This document shows, piece by piece, positions 34,128 to 42,936 of a DNA stretch of 64,000 nucleotides. The notes below the pieces were generated by a model. It had not been told where the DNA came from, did no database searches, and was given only the letters and a program-made list of their open reading frames with translations. The position numbers and the translations under genes are program-made. The DNA lies in assembly GCF_900188375.1 (NCBI RefSeq), contig NZ_FZOO01000003.1, forward strand, positions 62,001 to 126,000, in the 5' to 3' direction. The stretch comes from Geodermatophilus pulveris (GTDB lineage: Bacteria > Actinomycetota > Actinomycetes > Mycobacteriales > Geodermatophilaceae). Within the stretch, counting starts at the first letter, position 1. Every line of letters begins with the position of its first letter.

Positions 34128-35425
34128 ATGTCCACCACCGGGACCCAGGGGTCCGGCGCGTCGGCCGCGGGGGCGGGCGGCCCGGTCGAGGTCCTCTCGT
34201 CGCGGGAGAGCGCCGCCGCCGGGCTCGCGGGGTTCGACCCGGCGGCCCCGCTGCTGACCGTGAGCGACCTCAACGTGCGGTTCCCGACCGAGGACGGCCT
34301 GGTGCACGCCGTCCGGGGCGTCGACTACTCGCTGGAGGCCGGCGAGGTCCTCGGCATCGTCGGTGAGTCCGGGTCGGGCAAGTCGGTGACCAGCCTGGCC
34401 ATCATGGGCCTGCTGCCGGAGTCGGCGCGGATCACCGGGTCGGTGCGCTACCGCGGCCACGAGCTGCTCGACCAGCGGGACCGCGAGATGTCCCGCATCC
34501 GCGGCAAGGGCATCTCGATGGTCTTCCAGGACCCGATGACCTCCCTCGACCCGGTCTACCGCGTCGGGGAGCAGATCGAGGAGACGCTGCGCATCCACGA
34601 CCGGGACCTGTCGTCCAAGGCCGCCTCCTCCCGGGCCGCCGAGCTGCTCGCCCTGGTCGGCATCCCGCAGGCCGAGGACCGGCTGCGGTCCTACCCGCAC
34701 GAGTTCTCCGGCGGCATGCGCCAGCGCGTCGTCATCGCGATCGCGATGGCCAACCAGCCCGACGTGATCATCGCCGACGAGCCCACGACGGCCCTGGACG
34801 TCACCGTGCAGGCGCAGATCCTCGAGGTGCTGCAGACCGCGCTCCAGGAGACCGGGGCGGCCATGGTGCTGATCACCCACGACCTCGGCGTGGTGGCCGG
34901 CATGGCCGACCGGGTCCTGGTCATGTACGCCGGGCGGCCGGTCGAGGTGGGCGGCGTCGAGGACATCTACTACGAGCCGCGGATGCCCTACACGCTCGGG
35001 CTGCTGGGGTCCCTGCCGCGGCTGGACAGCTCCACCCGGGAGCGGCTGACGCCCATCCTCGGCTCGCCGCCGTCGCTGGTGAACCTGCCGCCCGGCTGCC
35101 CGTTCGGGCCGCGCTGCCCGCTGCACGTCGCCGAGTGCGACGCCGCCGAGCCGCCGCTGGTCGACGTCGGCCCGGCGCACACCGCCGCGTGCATCCGCAC
35201 CGAGGTCGTCGCCCGCGCCCACGGGCGCGCCGCCGACGTCTTCACCGAGACGACCTCCGACGACCTCCTCACCGACCGCCCGTACCCGGCCGACCTCGCC
35301 GCCTCCACCGAGACGGGGGGCGACACCCGGGCCCGCGACACCCGCCGCCGTCGCAGACCGAGCCCGCGGCCGGCGCGGGCGGGGAGACCGGCACCGTCAC
35401 CACCCCGCGAGGAGAGCGGCCATGA
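34128..35425 (+). CDS. Peptide ABC transporter ATPase (DppD type), apparent 3' frameshift
   Basis: The first ~395 codons encode a normal OppD/DppD ATPase: [59 protein letters not shown], and the C-terminal oligopeptide domain [11 protein letters not shown] with its cysteines. In this sequence the frame then meets no stop and would run to 36296, antiparallel in sense only to its neighbour: it would cover most of dppF out of frame. In the -1 frame the protein ends at TGA 35423-35425, overlapping the dppF ATG as ATGA. I therefore infer one base missing between about 35310 and 35365, for example in the G run at 35314-35319 or in the C/G-rich stretch after it. The functional domains are unaffected. 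Confidence 0.85.
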
Positions 35426-36477
35426 GCGCCCCCACCGCCGACCGCACCCCCACCGCGGGCGGCGAACCGATCCTGTCCGTCCGCGGCCTGAAGAAGCACT
35501 TCCCGATCAAGGGCGGCGGCCTCCTCAAGCGGACGGTGGGCGCCGTCCGCGCCGTCGACGGCGTCGACCTCGACCTGTACCCCGGCGAGGTGCTGGGCCT
35601 GGTCGGGGAGTCCGGGTGCGGGAAGTCGACGACCGGCCGGGCCATCCTCAACCTGCAGCCGGCCACCGAGGGCTCGGTGGTCTTCCGGGGCCAGGAGCTC
35701 GTCGGCCTCGACCGGCGGCGGATGCGGCCCCTGCGCCGCGACGTGCAGATCGTCTTCCAGGACCCGTACGCCTCGCTCAACCCCCGGCTGCCGGTGTTCG
35801 ACATCGTCGCCGAGCCGCTCGTCGTGCACGGGCTGGCCAGCGGCCAGGACGACCTGCGGCGCCGCGTGCGGGAGCTGGTCCAGCTGGTCGGGCTCAACCC
35901 CGAGCACACCAACCGCTACCCGGCGGACTTCTCCGGCGGGCAGCGGCAGCGCATCGGCATCGCCCGGGCGCTCGCCCTGGAGCCGAAGGTGCTCGTGCTC
36001 GACGAGCCGGTGTCGGCGCTGGACGTGTCCATCCAGGCCGGCGTCATCAACCTGCTCGAGGACCTCAAGGACCGGCTGGGCCTGTCCTACCTGTTCATCG
36101 CGCACGACCTGTCCGTCGTCCGGCACATCTCCGACCGCATCGCCGTGATGTACCTGGGGCGGATCATCGAGGTCGCCGGGCGGGACGAGCTGTTCGACCG
36201 GCCGGCGCACCCGTACACCCAGGCGCTGCTGTCGGCGATCCCGCTGCCGGACCCCCGGCGGGAGCGCGCGCGGCGGCGCATCATCATCTCCGGTGACGTG
36301 CCCAGCCCGGCCAACCCGCCGTCGGGCTGCCACTTCCGCACCCGCTGCCAGAAGTTCGCCGGGGAGCTCTCCGACACCGAGCGCCAGCGGTGCATCGACG
36401 TGGAGCCGGCCCTGGAGGACCGCGGGGTCGGCCACCTCAACGCCTGCCACTACGCCGAGCCCACCCGCGTGCTGTGA
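35422..36477 (+). CDS. Peptide ABC transporter ATPase (DppF/OppF type)
   Basis: 351 residues. [15 protein letters not shown] at the start, [58 protein letters not shown] and [21 protein letters not shown] are all typical, with the oligopeptide domain [12 protein letters not shown] at the C-terminus. It energises peptide uptake together with the preceding ATPase. ATG 35422 has GAGGAGAG upstream and overlaps the inferred stop of the first ATPase gene. It is last in the operon. Confidence 0.95.
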   Translation: MSAPTADRTPTAGGEPILSVRGLKKHFPIKGGGLLKRTVGAVRAVDGVDLDLYPGEVLGLVGESGCGKSTTGRAILNLQPATEGSVVFRGQELVGLDRRRMRPLRRDVQIVFQDPYASLNPRLPVFDIVAEPLVVHGLASGQDDLRRRVRELVQLVGLNPEHTNRYPADFSGGQRQRIGIARALALEPKVLVLDEPVSALDVSIQAGVINLLEDLKDRLGLSYLFIAHDLSVVRHISDRIAVMYLGRIIEVAGRDELFDRPAHPYTQALLSAIPLPDPRRERARRRIIISGDVPSPANPPSGCHFRTRCQKFAGELSDTERQRCIDVEPALEDRGVGHLNACHYAEPTRVL

Positions 36478-36481
36478 CATC

Positions 36482-36499
36482 GTCGTCCTTCCGGACGAC
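36482..36499 (+). terminator. Terminator of the peptide transporter operon
   Basis: GTCGTCC-TTCC-GGACGAC, a 7-base stem with a tetraloop, starts four bases after the dppF stop. Weak but well placed. Confidence 0.55.
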
Positions 36500-36634
36500 A
36501 CCGCCACCACGTGCCGTCCCCGGCGTGCGCTGAGCCCCACCGTCGCACCCTTCGCGGACCCCTGCGGGGCCCACTCGGGCACGACACCGCAGGTGCCCGT
36601 CCCCGGCTCGGGTGGCCGGGGAGAATGGCCTGCC

Positions 36635-37519
36635 GTGACCGCCTCCCGCCGCCTGCTGCTGGTGCACGCCCACCCCGACGACGAGACGATCAACAACGGC
36701 GCCACCATGGCCCGCTACGTCGCCGAGGGCGCCCAGGTCACCCTGCTCACCTGCACCCTCGGCGAGGAGGGCGAGGTGCTCGTCCCCGAGCTGGAGCTGC
36801 TGGGCCCCGAGCACGCCGACCAGCTCGGCGGCTACCGGATCGGCGAGCTGCGGGCGGCCATGGAGGCCCTCGGCGTCAGCGACTGGCGCTTCCTCGGCGG
36901 CCCGGGCCGCTACCGCGACTCCGGGATGATGGGCACCCCGGCCAACGCCGGGCCGCGGGCGTTCTGGAACGCCGACCTCGACGAGGCGGTGGCGCACGCC
37001 GTGGCCGTCGTCCGCGAGGTCCGGCCGCAGGTGCTGGTCACCTACGACGAGAACGGCGGCTACGGACACCCCGACCACATCCAGGCCCACCGGGTCGCCA
37101 TGGGCGCGGTGGACGCCGCCGCCGACCCCGGCTACCGCCCGGACCTCGGCGAGCCGTGGGAGGTGGCCAAGGTCTACTGGTGCTGCGTGCCGCGCTCGGT
37201 GATGCGACGGGGCGTGGAGGCGATGGCCGCGCTGGGGGAGGACTCCCCGTTCGCGTCGCTCGGCGACGTGGACGACATCCCCTTCGCCGTCCCGGACGAG
37301 CTGGTCGCCGCCGCGGTCGACGCCCGCGCGCACGCCGGGCGCAAGGACACCGCGCTGCGGGCGCACGCCACCCAGATCACCGTCGACGGCCCGTTCTTCG
37401 CGCTGTCGAACAACCTGGGCCTGGAGGTGCTGGGCACCGAGTACTACCGGCTGGTGCGCGGGGACCGGGGTACCGCCGACGGGTGGGAGGACGACCTGTT
37501 CGCCGGCCTGGAGACGTGA
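36635..37519 (+). CDS. mshB: Mycothiol biosynthesis deacetylase
   Basis: 294 residues from GTG 36635. It removes acetate from GlcNAc-inositol, the second committed step of mycothiol synthesis. The zinc site is HAHPDDE (H13, D16) with H148 in GYGHPDH; these correspond to the ligands of M. tuberculosis MshB. The motif [15 protein letters not shown] and the C-terminal [11 protein letters not shown] also agree. The start fits an AGAATG-type -10 six to ten bases upstream. The DUF6113 gene overlaps its stop as GTGA, as in M. tuberculosis Rv1170-Rv1171. Mycothiol is the main thiol of actinobacteria. Confidence 0.95.
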   Translation: MTASRRLLLVHAHPDDETINNGATMARYVAEGAQVTLLTCTLGEEGEVLVPELELLGPEHADQLGGYRIGELRAAMEALGVSDWRFLGGPGRYRDSGMMGTPANAGPRAFWNADLDEAVAHAVAVVREVRPQVLVTYDENGGYGHPDHIQAHRVAMGAVDAAADPGYRPDLGEPWEVAKVYWCCVPRSVMRRGVEAMAALGEDSPFASLGDVDDIPFAVPDELVAAAVDARAHAGRKDTALRAHATQITVDGPFFALSNNLGLEVLGTEYYRLVRGDRGTADGWEDDLFAGLET

Positions 37520-37929
37520 TCCGGCGGGTCGGGGCGGGACTGTTGGTCGTCGTCCTCGCGCTCTGGCTGGCGCTGGTGGAGGTCTTCTGGCTGCCGCTGC
37601 GGGTGTTCGGGGTCCTGGTGCCGCTGTCGGTGGCCGCGGCGGTCGGGGGCAACCTGCTGCTGGTCGGGCTGGCCGCGCGGCTGACCGGCTCCCGCGCCGC
37701 CGCGGTGTTGCCCGCGCTGGTGTGGCTGGTCGTCGCCGTGGGCGGCAGCATCCGGCGGCCCGAGGGCGACCTGCTGGTCACCGGCCGCGGCGGCCTCGGC
37801 GTCGTGAGCCTGGCCTTCCTGCTGGCCGGCGTCGTGGCCGCGTCCTTCGCCGTCGGCAGGGTGCTGGCCGCGCCCCGGGACGGCGTCAGCCCGGCGCGTG
37901 CCGGTAGTGGTAGCGGTGGTGCTCGATGA
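37516..37929 (+). CDS. DUF6113 small membrane protein
   Basis: 137 residues with four predicted membrane helices and short loops. It starts with GTG overlapping the mshB stop (GTGA), so translation is coupled. Family members sit next to mshB in many actinobacteria (Rv1171 in M. tuberculosis), but their role is unknown. The Ser/Gly-rich tail [13 protein letters not shown] is encoded in DNA that overlaps the convergent acetyltransferase gene by 44 bases. Confidence 0.85.
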   Translation: MIRRVGAGLLVVVLALWLALVEVFWLPLRVFGVLVPLSVAAAVGGNLLLVGLAARLTGSRAAAVLPALVWLVVAVGGSIRRPEGDLLVTGRGGLGVVSLAFLLAGVVAASFAVGRVLAAPRDGVSPARAGSGSGGAR

Positions 37930-38638
37930 GGCCCGCCCGCCGGTAGAGCGCCCGCGCCGGCGCGTTGGACGCCGAGACCTGCAGGTACAGCCAGCGGGCC
38001 CCGCGGCCGGCTCCCCAGCGCTGCAGCGCGGCCATGACAGCGGTGGCCAGCCCCTGCCGGCGGTACCGCTCCTCGACGGTGACCGCCGCGACCCCCAGCC
38101 ACCCGTCGGTGACCACCCCGCGGCCGACGGCGGCCGGCGGGGCGGGCGGGGGCTCGCGGCGCACCGCGGCGAAGACCACGTCCTCGGCGGTGGTGAGCAC
38201 CGCGCGGGCCGTCGGCGGCAGCGGCCGGCCGCGGTGGCGGTAGGCGGCCAGCCAGGCGTCGTCCGGCTCGGGGAGCAGCTCCACCGGGACGCCGTCGGCC
38301 GCGGCCGGCCCCAGCGGCGCGGTCAGGACCAGCACGTCCTCGTCCCGCTCCCAGCCGGCCGCGGCGAGGGCGGCGCCGGCGGCGCGGGCCTGCCGGCCGG
38401 GCAGCATCGCGGCCGGGCGCAGGCCGCGGTCGCGGTACCAGCGGGCCACGGCCTCCACGGCGTCGGGCAGCGGCCGGCCGGGGTCCCCGACGACCAGCGC
38501 GGAGTTCGCCCGGCCGGTGAAGCCGCCGCCGGCGCGCAGCAGCCAGTCGCCGAGCCGCCCCTCCTCGGTGCCCCGCCAGCCACGGGCGGCCAGCCGCTCG
38601 AGGTCGGTGACGTCCAGGGGTGACCGGCGCTGTCCCAC
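37886..38638 (-). CDS. GNAT-family acetyltransferase
   Basis: 250 residues from GTG 38638. The C-terminal half (about 170-245) is a GNAT fold: VTVEERYRRQGLATAVMAAL is the acetyl-CoA motif A with R/Q-x-x-G-x-A, and [20 protein letters not shown] is motif B. The N-terminal half is a second, degenerate GNAT-like domain (LLRAGGGFTGRANSALV), as in tandem actinobacterial GNAT proteins. The acceptor substrate is unknown. It is divergent from the ferredoxin gene and convergent with the DUF6113 gene. Confidence 0.9.
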   Translation of the reverse strand: MGQRRSPLDVTDLERLAARGWRGTEEGRLGDWLLRAGGGFTGRANSALVVGDPGRPLPDAVEAVARWYRDRGLRPAAMLPGRQARAAGAALAAAGWERDEDVLVLTAPLGPAAADGVPVELLPEPDDAWLAAYRHRGRPLPPTARAVLTTAEDVVFAAVRREPPPAPPAAVGRGVVTDGWLGVAAVTVEERYRRQGLATAVMAALQRWGAGRGARWLYLQVSASNAPARALYRRAGLIEHHRYHYRHAPG

Positions 38639-38799
38639 GGAGGGTGATCCTGCGTGGTCCGGTCGCGTCCCACCCGGCCGGGGTCCACCGGGGCCACCCG
38701 TTCGGTTTCAGGGCGGGGCCACGGGCCATACTGAGGACCGGAACGACCGGCCGTGCAGGCCGGCGGAGCGGCCCCGCACGTCCCCGGGAGGGAACCACC

Positions 38800-39126
38800 G
38801 TGACCTACGTCATCACCCAGGCCTGCGTCGACGTCCTCGACAAGGCGTGCATCGACGAGTGCCCGGTGGACTGCATCTACGAGGGCGACCGGATGCTCTA
38901 CATCCACCCCGACGAGTGCGTGGACTGCGGCGCCTGCGAGCCGGTGTGCCCGGTGGAGGCCATCTACTACGAGGACGACGTCCCGGACAAGTGGAAGGAC
39001 TTCTACAACGCCAACGTGGAGTTCTTCTCCGACCTGGGCAGCCCCGGTGGCGCGGCCAAGACCGGCCGGGTCGGCCACGACCACCCGCTGGTCGCCGCCC
39101 TGCCGCCGCAGGGCGACGGGCACTGA
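38800..39126 (+). CDS. fdxA: Seven-iron ferredoxin
   Basis: 108 residues from GTG 38800. Cysteines 9, 17, 21, 25, 40, 43, 46 and 50 match the 7Fe ferredoxin layout: one [3Fe-4S] and one [4Fe-4S] cluster, with one free cysteine. It resembles mycobacterial FdxC (Rv1177) and FdxA. It carries electrons at low potential and could serve the sulfite reductase or cytochromes P450. The ribosome binding site GGGAGGG is eight bases away. Its stop overlaps the presumed CTG start of dapC. Confidence 0.93.
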   Translation: MTYVITQACVDVLDKACIDECPVDCIYEGDRMLYIHPDECVDCGACEPVCPVEAIYYEDDVPDKWKDFYNANVEFFSDLGSPGGAAKTGRVGHDHPLVAALPPQGDGH

Positions 39127-40244
39127 CGGGCACGGCTCCGGGGACGGCGGCCGCCCGGCTGCCCGACTTCCCCTGGGACTCCCTCGCCGCGGCCCGCGCC
39201 ACGGCGGCCCGGCACCCCGGCGGGGTCGTGGACCTGTCGATCGGGACACCGGTCGACGACACCCCCGGCCTGCTCGCCGCCGCGCTCGCCGGTGCCGGTA
39301 ACGCCCCGGGCTACCCGACGGCCCTGGGCACCGCCGAGCTGCGCACCGCGGCCGCCGGCTGGCTGCGGCGCCGGCTCGGCGTCCGGCTGGCCGACCCGCT
39401 GGGCGCCGTCCCGTCGGTGGTGCCCACGGTGGGCTCCAAGGAGCTGGTCGCGCTGCTGCCGACCATGCTGGGGCTGCGCGGCGCCGGCAGGGTGCTGATC
39501 CCGGAGGTCGCCTACCCGACCTACGAGGTGGGCGCGGTGCTGGCCGGGCTGGCGGTGCGGCGCACCGACACCCCGCCGGACGACGCGGCCGACGTCGTCC
39601 TGGTGTGGCTGAACTCGCCGGGCAACCCGCACGGGCGGGTGCTGGCCGACGACGAGCTGCGCGCCTGGGTGGCCTGGGGCCGCGCCCACGGCGTCCCCGT
39701 CGTCGCCGACGAGTGCTACGCGACCCTGGGCTGGGACGTCGCGCCGCGGTCGCTGCTGCACCCCGCGGTCGCCGGGGAGGACCACACCGGCCTGCTGGCG
39801 GTGCACTCGCTGTCCAAGCAGTCGACGGCGGCGGGCTACCGCGCCGGGCTCCTGTCCGGCGACCCCGAGCTGGTCCGCCAGGTGTGGGAGGTGCGCCGGC
39901 ACCTCGGGCTGCTGGTGCCCACCCCGGTGCAGGCCGCCATGGCCGCCGCGCTGGCCGACGACGCACACGTCGACGCGCAGCGCGAGCGCTACCGCGCCCG
40001 CCGCGACCGGCTGGCCCCCGCCGTCCGGGCCGCCGGTGCCCGCATCGACCACTCCGCGGCCGGGCTGTACCTGTGGGTGACCCGCGACGAGGACTGCTGG
40101 ACGACGATCGACTGGCTGGCCGGCCGGGGCATCGTCGCCGCCCCCGGGTCCTTCTACGGCCCGGCCGGCGGGCGGCACGTGCGCCTGGCACTGACCGCCA
40201 CCGACGAGCGCATCGACGCCGCCGTCCACCGCCTGGCGGGGTGA
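39123..40244 (+). CDS. dapC: Succinyldiaminopimelate transaminase
   Basis: 373 residues, a fold-type I PLP enzyme. It transfers an amino group to N-succinyl-2-amino-6-ketopimelate in lysine and peptidoglycan biosynthesis. It begins ARLPDFPWDSLAAARA, the standard DapC N-terminus; the PLP lysine is in VHSLSKQSTAAGYRAG, and NSPGNPHG and DECYATLGWD are conserved. No ATG, GTG or TTG lies between the fdxA end and this N-terminus, so CTG 39123, overlapping the fdxA TGA, is the probable start. The same fdx-dapC order occurs in M. tuberculosis (Rv1177-Rv1178). Confidence 0.92.
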   Translation: MTGTAPGTAAARLPDFPWDSLAAARATAARHPGGVVDLSIGTPVDDTPGLLAAALAGAGNAPGYPTALGTAELRTAAAGWLRRRLGVRLADPLGAVPSVVPTVGSKELVALLPTMLGLRGAGRVLIPEVAYPTYEVGAVLAGLAVRRTDTPPDDAADVVLVWLNSPGNPHGRVLADDELRAWVAWGRAHGVPVVADECYATLGWDVAPRSLLHPAVAGEDHTGLLAVHSLSKQSTAAGYRAGLLSGDPELVRQVWEVRRHLGLLVPTPVQAAMAAALADDAHVDAQRERYRARRDRLAPAVRAAGARIDHSAAGLYLWVTRDEDCWTTIDWLAGRGIVAAPGSFYGPAGGRHVRLALTATDERIDAAVHRLAG

Positions 40245-40469
40245 CCACCGTCCCGGCCGCCCTGGCCGCGGCGGTGGCCGACCTGCACGGGCGGCTGGGA
40301 CGGGCGCGGCGCGCTGCTGCTCCAGGCGGTGCGGCCGGGCACCGACCTGTGCGCCCTGCCCGACGAGGAGGCGCTGCCCGCCCTGGCCGCGGTGGCCCGG
40401 CGGCTGCGCACCAGCGGCGCGGCGCGGCCCGCGGGCGTCCCCGACAGCGGCCGCCGGTCCTGCGTTTGA
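40241..40469 (+). pseudogene. Remnant of an APH(6)/hydroxyurea-type phosphotransferase
   Basis: GTG 40241 overlaps the dapC stop and opens a protein-like start (VTTVPAALAAAVADLHGRLG), then the frame shifts. In the next frame WDGRGALLLQAVRPGTDL, LPDEEALPALAAVARRLRTS matches the middle of streptomycin/hydroxyurea phosphotransferase relatives. The kinase core is missing. It is thus an internally deleted, frameshifted gene that was coupled to dapC. Confidence 0.55.
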
Positions 40470-40539
40470 CAGCCCGCCCGGGCAGCACCTGTGATGGGCG
40501 TCACCGGAGGCAGAGCGCTGCCCGGGCCTGGGAGGCGCG

Positions 40540-41877
40540 ATGAGCGACCGGACCGTGCAGCAGGGCGCGACCTGGACCCCCACGGACCGCCGCCGCACCC
40601 GCCGGGCCGCGCTCGCCGGCGGCGTCGGCACCCTCATCGAGTACTACGACTTCAGCCTCTACGGCTACCTGGCGGTCATCATCGCGCCGCTGTTCTTCCC
40701 CAGCCAGGACCCGGTCACCTCGCTGCTGTCCGCGCTCGCGGTGTTCGGCACCGCCTACCTGATCCGCCCGCTCGGCGGCATCGTGTTCGGGCACGTGGGG
40801 GACCGGTACGGCCGCAAGCGCGCGCTGGTGGCCACGCTGGTCTGCATGGGCGTGGGCAGCACGCTCATGGGGCTGCTGCCCACGTACGCCCAGGCCGGTG
40901 TCTGGGCGACCGTGCTGCTGGTCCTGGTGCGGCTGCTGCAGGGGTTCTCCGCCGGCGGCGAGGTCGGCGGGGCGGCCACGTTCATCTCCGAGTCCACGCC
41001 GCGGCACCTCAAGGCGACCTACGGGGCCTTCACCCCGCTGGGGTCGACCGGCGGGTTCGCGCTGGCCGCCGCCGTCGCCGGGATCACCACCGGGCTGACC
41101 ACCGACGCGCAGATGGACTCCTGGGGCTGGCGGGTGCCGTTCCTGCTGGCCTTCCCCCTGACGCTGTTCTGCCTGTGGGCACGGGCGCGGGTCGAGGAGA
41201 CCCACGACGCCACGGGGACCCACGAGGGCCACTCGCCGGTCGGCCACGTGTTCCGGCGGCAGCCGCGGGCCCTGGCCCAGGCCACGGCGATCAGCGCGGC
41301 CACCAACGGGACCGCCTACATCGGGCTGACCTACCTGAGCATCCACCTGATCCAGCGGCTGGGCTACGAGCAGACGCCGGTCTACTGGATCGCCACCGCG
41401 GCCATCGGCATCTCCGCGCTCTGCATGCCGCTCGGCGGGCTGCTGGGTGACCGGATCGGCCGGGTGCGGCTCGCCGAGATCGGGTTCGTCGGCTACGTGG
41501 TGCTCACCTACCCGATGATGGCGCTGATGGACGACGGCCTGGCCGTCGCCGCCCTGGCCTACCTGGTCATCATGCTCAACACGGTGGGCGCGCAGGTGGG
41601 CGCCTACACGCTGCTGCCGCTGCTGTTCGACCAGCGGTCGCGGTACACCGGTGTCGCGATGGGGTGGAACCTCGGCGTGATCGTCGCCGGCGGCACGGCC
41701 CCCTACCTGGCGGTGTGGCTCATCGAGCGCACGGGCAACGAGCTGGCGCCGTCGTTCTTCGTCGTCGTCGTGGCGCTCGTCGGGCTGGCGGCGCTGTTCT
41801 CCGTCCGGCGGGGGTCCCTGGACCGGGTGGAGCACGTCGCCGCACCGGCCGCGGCCCGGGCGGTCGAGCGCACCTGA
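40540..41877 (+). CDS. MFS transporter, metabolite:H+ symporter (MHS) type
   Basis: 445 residues with twelve helices. GTLIEYYDFSLYGYLAVIIA and GTAYLIRPLGGIVFGHVGDR with YGRKRAL are hallmarks of the MHS family (ProP, ShiA, KgtP). ESTPRHLKATYGAFTPLG follows. It imports a metabolite such as a dicarboxylate, osmolyte or shikimate with protons; the substrate cannot be chosen from sequence. Position between dapC and dapD corresponds to Rv1200 in M. tuberculosis, which is also an MFS carrier. ATG 40540 has GGGAGG upstream. Confidence 0.92.
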   Translation: MSDRTVQQGATWTPTDRRRTRRAALAGGVGTLIEYYDFSLYGYLAVIIAPLFFPSQDPVTSLLSALAVFGTAYLIRPLGGIVFGHVGDRYGRKRALVATLVCMGVGSTLMGLLPTYAQAGVWATVLLVLVRLLQGFSAGGEVGGAATFISESTPRHLKATYGAFTPLGSTGGFALAAAVAGITTGLTTDAQMDSWGWRVPFLLAFPLTLFCLWARARVEETHDATGTHEGHSPVGHVFRRQPRALAQATAISAATNGTAYIGLTYLSIHLIQRLGYEQTPVYWIATAAIGISALCMPLGGLLGDRIGRVRLAEIGFVGYVVLTYPMMALMDDGLAVAALAYLVIMLNTVGAQVGAYTLLPLLFDQRSRYTGVAMGWNLGVIVAGGTAPYLAVWLIERTGNELAPSFFVVVVALVGLAALFSVRRGSLDRVEHVAAPAAARAVERT

Positions 41878-41905
41878 CCGCCGCGTCCCGGCCCCGACCC
41901 CCGGG

Positions 41906-42841
41906 TCAGCGGGACAGCTCCAGGCGCACCGTGTCCGGGCCGGCGTCCGCGGGCCCCCAGCCCTCGACGGGCGTCCACTGCGACCCGGCGAAGGACACCG
42001 AGCGCAGCCCGAGCCGCTCGGCGTGCGCGACCGCCCAGGTGGCGGTGGGCCAGCCGGCCGCCGGGTCGACCTCCACCGCGCCGAAGCGCTCGGTGGTCGT
42101 CGCACCGAGCTCCCGCTCCACGACCGCGGCGACGGAGGTGACCCGCTGGCTGAGCCGCCCACCGGGGACCGGCGGCTCGTAGCGGCAGTCCAGCCGGCCC
42201 GGCTCGTCGGCGGTGAGCGCCGCGGTGAGCTGCTCGGCCAGCGCGGCGTGCTTCTGGTACGCCTCCGGGAAGGCCGAGCGCTGCACCGCGTCGGCCGCCT
42301 CGGTGAGCCTCCGGGTCTCCCAGCCGCGCACCTCGACCAGGCCGTCGTAGAACTGCCCCGCCGCGTACACCGGGTCGGTCACCTGCTCGGGGCTGCCCCA
42401 GCCCTGCGAGGGACGCTGCTGGAACAGGCCCAGGGAGTCGCGGTCGCCGTAGTCGAGGTTGCGCATCGTCGACTCCTGCTGCGCGGTCGCCAGGGCGATG
42501 ACGACGGCGCGCTGCGGCAGCCCCCGCACCCGGCCGACCGCCGCGATCGTGGCCGCCGAGGCGGCCTGCTCGGCGCTCAGCTCCAGGCCGGTGCCGGCCA
42601 CCGTGCAGGAGCCGGTGAGCGCCACCGGCTCCGGTCCGGCCGTGTTCCGCACCAGTGCGACCACCCCCAGCACGACCAGCGCGACCAGGCCCAGCGGCAG
42701 CCACGAGCGCCACGTGCCACCCGGCGCGCCCCGGCCCCCGCCGCCGGCCGGCCGGCGACGCGACGATGGCCGGCGGGCGGGGGGACGGCGGGCAGCCGTC
42801 GTCCGCCGCACGGGCCGGGCCGTCGCGCCGCGTGTGCTCAT
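41906..42841 (-). CDS. Membrane-anchored lytic-transglycosylase-like protein
   Basis: 311 residues. A basic, Arg/Pro-rich cytoplasmic tail of about 45 residues precedes a single helix (LPLGLVALVVLGVVALV). The outside domain contains ALATAQQESTMRNLDYG with a candidate catalytic Glu, DSLGLFQQRPSQGWG and DPVYAAGQFYDGL, a lysozyme/SLT-like active-site arrangement. It probably cuts or binds peptidoglycan; actinobacterial relatives are annotated as hypothetical or transport proteins. The C-terminal ~100 residues (FGAVEVDPAAGWPTATWAVA) form another small domain. ATG 42841. Confidence 0.75.
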   Translation of the reverse strand: MSTRGATARPVRRTTAARRPPARRPSSRRRPAGGGGRGAPGGTWRSWLPLGLVALVVLGVVALVRNTAGPEPVALTGSCTVAGTGLELSAEQAASAATIAAVGRVRGLPQRAVVIALATAQQESTMRNLDYGDRDSLGLFQQRPSQGWGSPEQVTDPVYAAGQFYDGLVEVRGWETRRLTEAADAVQRSAFPEAYQKHAALAEQLTAALTADEPGRLDCRYEPPVPGGRLSQRVTSVAAVVERELGATTTERFGAVEVDPAAGWPTATWAVAHAERLGLRSVSFAGSQWTPVEGWGPADAGPDTVRLELSR

Positions 42842-42936
42842 CGCCCGCGACTGTAGGTGCGCGCGGCGGCGGAGCGGTGGCGCCGCGTGGGGGGTGTCCG
42901 TCGCTAGCGTGGGCCCCCCGCCTGCGAGGAGACCCC

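Noticed and set aside
35422-36296. Long C-terminal extension of DppD overlapping dppF
   Set aside because: The text is basic low-complexity and overlaps a clearly real ATPase in another frame; a frameshift is the better reading.
38517-39122. Upstream extension of dapC
   Set aside because: The frame continues through fdxA and the intergenic region, but the extension is Arg/Pro-rich shadow; the conserved DapC N-terminus starts after the CTG at 39123.
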